Shown piece by piece: positions 61,488 through 64,000 of a DNA stretch of 64,000 nt. Both the position numbers and the translations under genes were made by a program. The notes under the pieces are model-generated. The model worked only from the letters and a program-made list of their open reading frames with translations, was not told where the DNA came from and did not search any database. How positions within the stretch are numbered: the first letter of the stretch is position 1; every line of letters begins with the position of its first letter. The stretch lies in assembly GCA_900066355.1 (NCBI GenBank), contig FMEL01000012.1:70042-134041 (forward strand), in the 5' to 3' direction. This DNA is from an uncultured Ruminococcus sp. GTDB taxonomy: Bacteria; Bacillota; Clostridia; Lachnospirales; Lachnospiraceae.

Positions 61488-62729
61488 ATGACAAATATTA
61501 TCAAAAAAATAAAAAGGAAACACAAAAAGAAAAAGCTTCAAGCTGAATACGCAAAGATGGAACAGAGCCGGCAGAACAGAACACCGGAAGATGCCTATCA
61601 GGAACGGCTGTCAAAGCATCGGAGTGCAGCAATACGTCGTGCGATGATGACTGTTGTGGCGGTGGCAGCAGTTGCGACACTCTTTTTCTTTTACATGGAA
61701 AAGAGAAGTTACCATAATTACAAAATTCTGTCTGCGAGCGAGCAGGAGGATGTTGTAGCAACTAACTATGCGGAGATGTCAGGCAAAATTCTGCGTTACA
61801 GTCCGGACGGGGCTTCGCTTGTGAGTGATACTATGGACGCTTACTGGAGTACACTGTATGAGATGCAAAATCCGGTGGCGGATGTTCGGGATGATCGGGC
61901 TGTTATAGCGGATCAGGACGGTACACTTCTGGAAATGTTTGACAAAGATGGCGAGACGGGCAGTGTGACAACTTCTTACAATATCATAAAAGCCAGAGTG
62001 TCATCCAGCGGCATGGTTGCGGCAATTCTTGATGGCGGTGATGCGACATGGATCAACTTTTACGGATCTGATGGAACGCTGATCGCAGAGAACCAGACAC
62101 ATCTTGCAGATCCGGGCTATCCACTGGATGTGGCAGTATCGGACAGCGGCGACATTATGATGGTTGCGTATCAGTTTGTTAACGGAAGTGAAACGACAAG
62201 TTATGTTGCTTTTTATAACTTTGGAGACGTCGGACAGAGCGAAGATGATCGTATTGTCAGTGGCTACACGTATGATGGCGTGGTGATTCCGCAGATCATG
62301 TATCTGGATGGAGATCGTTCGGCGGCTATTCGGGATGACGGTTTTACTCTTTATAAAGGAAGTCAGATTCCAAAAGAAGTTGAAACAATTAAAGTTGATA
62401 AAGAAATTGTCAGCACATTTTATGACGATAATATCATTGGTCTGGTGTTCAAAAACGGAGATAAAGATAAACCATATACCATGCGCGGTTATTCGACGGA
62501 TGGAAGACTGAAGTTCGAAAAGAAATTTAATATTCCGTATACAACAATCAAGGCCAGCGGCGGAAACATACTTCTGTATAACAGCTCTCAGATCAGTGTG
62601 ATGAACAGCAGGGGTGTCGAAAAGTACAGTGGCACAGTAGATGGCACAATCAGCAACTTTATTAAAACAGGCTGGAACAGATATCTTCTGGTTCTTGATA
62701 ATGGAGTTGATGTGATCAAGCTCAGCTGA
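61488..62729 (+). CDS. DUF5711-like membrane-anchored beta-propeller protein
   Basis: The 413-residue protein has a very basic cytoplasmic N-terminus (KKIKRKHKKKKLQAEY), one membrane helix (AMMTVVAVAAVATLFFFYM, about 52-70) and an outer domain with repeated beta-strand units (VADVRDDRAVIADQDGTLLE, KARVSSSGMVAAILDGG). It fits the DUF5711 family. Its position just before cvpA and the LysM protein suggests an envelope role, but the activity is unknown. Confidence 0.75.
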   Translation: MTNIIKKIKRKHKKKKLQAEYAKMEQSRQNRTPEDAYQERLSKHRSAAIRRAMMTVVAVAAVATLFFFYMEKRSYHNYKILSASEQEDVVATNYAEMSGKILRYSPDGASLVSDTMDAYWSTLYEMQNPVADVRDDRAVIADQDGTLLEMFDKDGETGSVTTSYNIIKARVSSSGMVAAILDGGDATWINFYGSDGTLIAENQTHLADPGYPLDVAVSDSGDIMMVAYQFVNGSETTSYVAFYNFGDVGQSEDDRIVSGYTYDGVVIPQIMYLDGDRSAAIRDDGFTLYKGSQIPKEVETIKVDKEIVSTFYDDNIIGLVFKNGDKDKPYTMRGYSTDGRLKFEKKFNIPYTTIKASGGNILLYNSSQISVMNSRGVEKYSGTVDGTISNFIKTGWNRYLLVLDNGVDVIKLS

Positions 62730-62739
62730 GAGGTGGCTT

Positions 62740-63450
62740 ATGAATGTGACTTGGGCAGGCGCGGCTGCGATCGGAGTGTTGCTTTTTACTGGATATACAG
62801 GATATCGAAGAGGATTTATAAAGGAGATTGTTTCAGTTTTCTTTGTCTTTCTGGCGCTTGCACTTGCATGGACGATTAATCCGTATGTAAATACATTTCT
62901 TATGGAAAAAACTTCTCTGTATGATAAAATACAGGAGAGCTGTCGCGAGTTTTCTGACACTCAGGATGTGGCGGAAGGTAACGGAGAGGATGAAGAAACG
63001 GAAGACAGCCTGATCGGTCGGCTTCCTCTTCCGGGAATACTGCAAAAAAATCTGGTGGCTAACAATACACAGGAAGCCTATCAATATCTTGCGGTCGATA
63101 CATTTAGAGACTATGTCTCGGAGTATCTGGCGCGGGCAATTATAAACGGACTATCGTATCTGCTTGCTTATGCGCTTGCGAATCTGATATTACGTGTGGC
63201 AATGCTTGTATTGGATATGATTGCGGGGCTGCCGCTTATCAGTGGCGCAAACCGGCTGACAGGAGGCATTGTCGGTGTGGCGAAGGGAATCCTTTTTATC
63301 TGGATCGCACTTTTGCTTCTGACGATATTATGCAGCAGTGATATTGGAAAAAGCGGCCTGGAACTGGTTGAAAAAGACAGCATTTTGCAGGCGTTATATA
63401 AGCATGATGTACTGGTAAACTTCTTTATGGATATATTTTACAAAAACTAA
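62740..63450 (+). CDS. CvpA-family membrane protein
   Basis: The 236-residue protein has four membrane helices: AAIGVLLFTGYTGYRRGFIK with the conserved GYRRGF, then VSVFFVFLALALAWTI, and, after an acidic loop (about 65-100), helices with LILRVAMLVLDMIAGLPLIS and GVAKGILFIWIALLLL. These are CvpA hallmarks. CvpA proteins affect membrane integrity and colicin export in other bacteria. GAGAGGTGG precedes the ATG. Confidence 0.88.
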   Translation: MNVTWAGAAAIGVLLFTGYTGYRRGFIKEIVSVFFVFLALALAWTINPYVNTFLMEKTSLYDKIQESCREFSDTQDVAEGNGEDEETEDSLIGRLPLPGILQKNLVANNTQEAYQYLAVDTFRDYVSEYLARAIINGLSYLLAYALANLILRVAMLVLDMIAGLPLISGANRLTGGIVGVAKGILFIWIALLLLTILCSSDIGKSGLELVEKDSILQALYKHDVLVNFFMDIFYKN

Positions 63451-63460
63451 CAAAAAACAC

Positions 63461-63489
63461 TTGACGCAGAGAAAGCATAATGATATAAT
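63461..63489 (+). promoter_or_regulatory. rRNA upstream promoter P1
   Basis: TTGACG (63461-63466) and TATAAT (63484-63489) are 17 bases apart. The predicted start falls in the arm of the terminator that follows at 63493. Confidence 0.75.
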
Positions 63490-63492
63490 TTA

Positions 63493-63525
63493 ATCCGCTT
63501 CGATATGAAGCGGATTTTTCTTTTT
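63493..63525 (+). terminator. Terminator after cvpA, downstream of P1
   Basis: ATCCGCTTC/GAAGCGGAT forms a perfect 9-bp stem with a GATAT loop, followed by TTTTCTTTTT. Confidence 0.93.
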
Positions 63526-63564
63526 GATACTTTTAAAAAAGTTAAAAGAAAATGAAAAAACTTG

Positions 63565-63593
63565 TTGACATTCTTTGCTGAATGTGATAAAGT
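63565..63593 (+). promoter_or_regulatory. rRNA promoter P2
   Basis: TTGACA (63565-63570) and extended TGA-TAAAGT (63588-63593) are 17 bases apart. Confidence 0.8.
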
Positions 63594-63664
63594 AAACGAG
63601 TTGCTGATGCAGCGACGAATCACAAAAAGTCATTTAAAAAGTTTGAAAAAACTTAAAAAAGTTC

Positions 63665-63693
63665 TTGACAAACGGAAATGATAGTGATAAAAT
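63665..63693 (+). promoter_or_regulatory. rRNA promoter P3
   Basis: TTGACA (63665-63670) and extended TGA-TAAAAT (63688-63693) are 17 bases apart, exactly 100 bases after P2. Confidence 0.85.
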
Positions 63694-63967
63694 AAATGAG
63701 CTGTCGAAAGACAGAGAACCTTGATAACTAAACAGTGAAACACATACGATTCTCGAAAATTCACAATGAACACTTAACGAACACAAGTGAAAACGAAGTG
63801 TGAGTTTAGTGAGAATGCGGTTCGAAGGAACTTGATGAAAACGAGCGCAAGCGAAGTTTGAATCTAGTGAATCGAACTTCATTGTTTCTTTTTAAAGAAC
63901 AAAACCTTAAAAACAGTAATGACGAGAGATAACTAAGCTAGTTGGTTGTCTTGAGTACATCAAACAC
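63694..63967 (+). other. Pre-16S rRNA leader
   Basis: The leader contains CTTGATAACTAAACAGTG (63721-63738), typical of clostridial rRNA leaders. Two imperfect direct units follow, TGAAAACGAAGTGTGAGTTT and TGAAAACGAGCGCAAGCGAA, starting at 63788 and 63835. TTTCTTTTTAAAGAAC near 63885-63900 may take part in boxA-type antitermination or processing. No protein is encoded. Confidence 0.7.
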
Positions 63968-64000
63968 TTTATCAGAGAGTTTGATCCTGGCTCAGGATGA
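63968..64000 (+). rRNA. 16S ribosomal RNA, 5' end (partial)
   Basis: AGAGTTTGATCCTGGCTCAG at 63976-63995 is the universal 16S 5' sequence (27F site). The gene runs off the right edge of the window. Confidence 0.98.

Overview
The window is chromosomal DNA of a Gram-positive gut-type Clostridia, most likely a member of the Lachnospiraceae. The reasons are the moderate GC content, strong AGGAGG-type ribosome binding sites, frequent TTG/GTG starts, a clostridial Tad pilus locus, the glgC-glgD pair, split transketolase, a large SRP RNA, SpoVG/YyaC sporulation proteins and many single-membrane-pass DUF proteins of this family. The genus cannot be fixed from the sequence alone. No prophage, transposase, integrase or CRISPR array was seen.

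Layout. 1-9.3 kb: a nearly complete Tad/Flp pilus operon (TadZ-like, CpaF, TadB, TadC, Flp pilin, pseudopilins, prepilin peptidase, FHA protein), tightly packed with ATGA-type overlaps. 9.3-12.8 kb: a small operon with a UbiA-type prenyltransferase, a HAD phosphatase and a GT87-like membrane glycosyltransferase, which looks like a polyprenyl-phosphate-sugar pathway, followed by a rhomboid protease. 12.8-19.7 kb: a sensor-less histidine kinase, HIT protein, sigma factor, murG, a DUF4367-like membrane protein, a DUF6147-like secreted protein, an AT-rich non-coding stretch with a candidate structured RNA, and a beta-CASP nuclease. 19.7-31 kb: TSCPD protein, mtnN, a methyltransferase, a large exported protein, galT, an ECF sigma factor with a beta-propeller partner, and asnS.

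31-38.6 kb: a YhaO/YhaN-like pair whose ATPase partner lacks a Walker A motif, then leftward murC and a dnaD-dnaI-prs cluster separated by clustered DnaA boxes. 38.9-41.7 kb: glgC-glgD-spoVG. 41.9-42.6 kb: tRNA-Pro(CGG) bracketed by two 164-bp direct copies of a structured repeat. 42.6-50 kb: an isolated PduB-like shell protein, a coiled-coil/3D-domain exported protein, a cupin gene remnant, a LacI-sensor diguanylate cyclase, an XRE regulator with paired operators beside a HicB-like protein, a DUF6128-like protein and an NrdG-like radical SAM enzyme. 50-57 kb: tadA, yqeY, SRP RNA, pfk, dnaX-ybaB-recR and a LacI regulator. 56.8-59.4 kb: transaldolase-like protein and split transketolase. 59.3-63.5 kb: yyaC, an MPN-like/LysM membrane protein, DUF5711 and CvpA proteins. 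The window ends in the tandem-promoter leader and first bases of a 16S rRNA gene.

Functionally, carbon metabolism (galT, glgCD, pfk, transaldolase/transketolase, prs), DNA replication and repair (dnaX, recR, ybaB, dnaD, dnaI, YhaO/YhaN) and envelope functions (murG, murC, Tad pilus, polyprenyl-sugar cluster) dominate. The most unusual items are the DnaA-box cluster, the repeat-bracketed tRNA, the orphan microcompartment protein, the Walker-less SbcC-like protein, the MPN-like/LysM protein and the candidate structured RNA near 17.7 kb.
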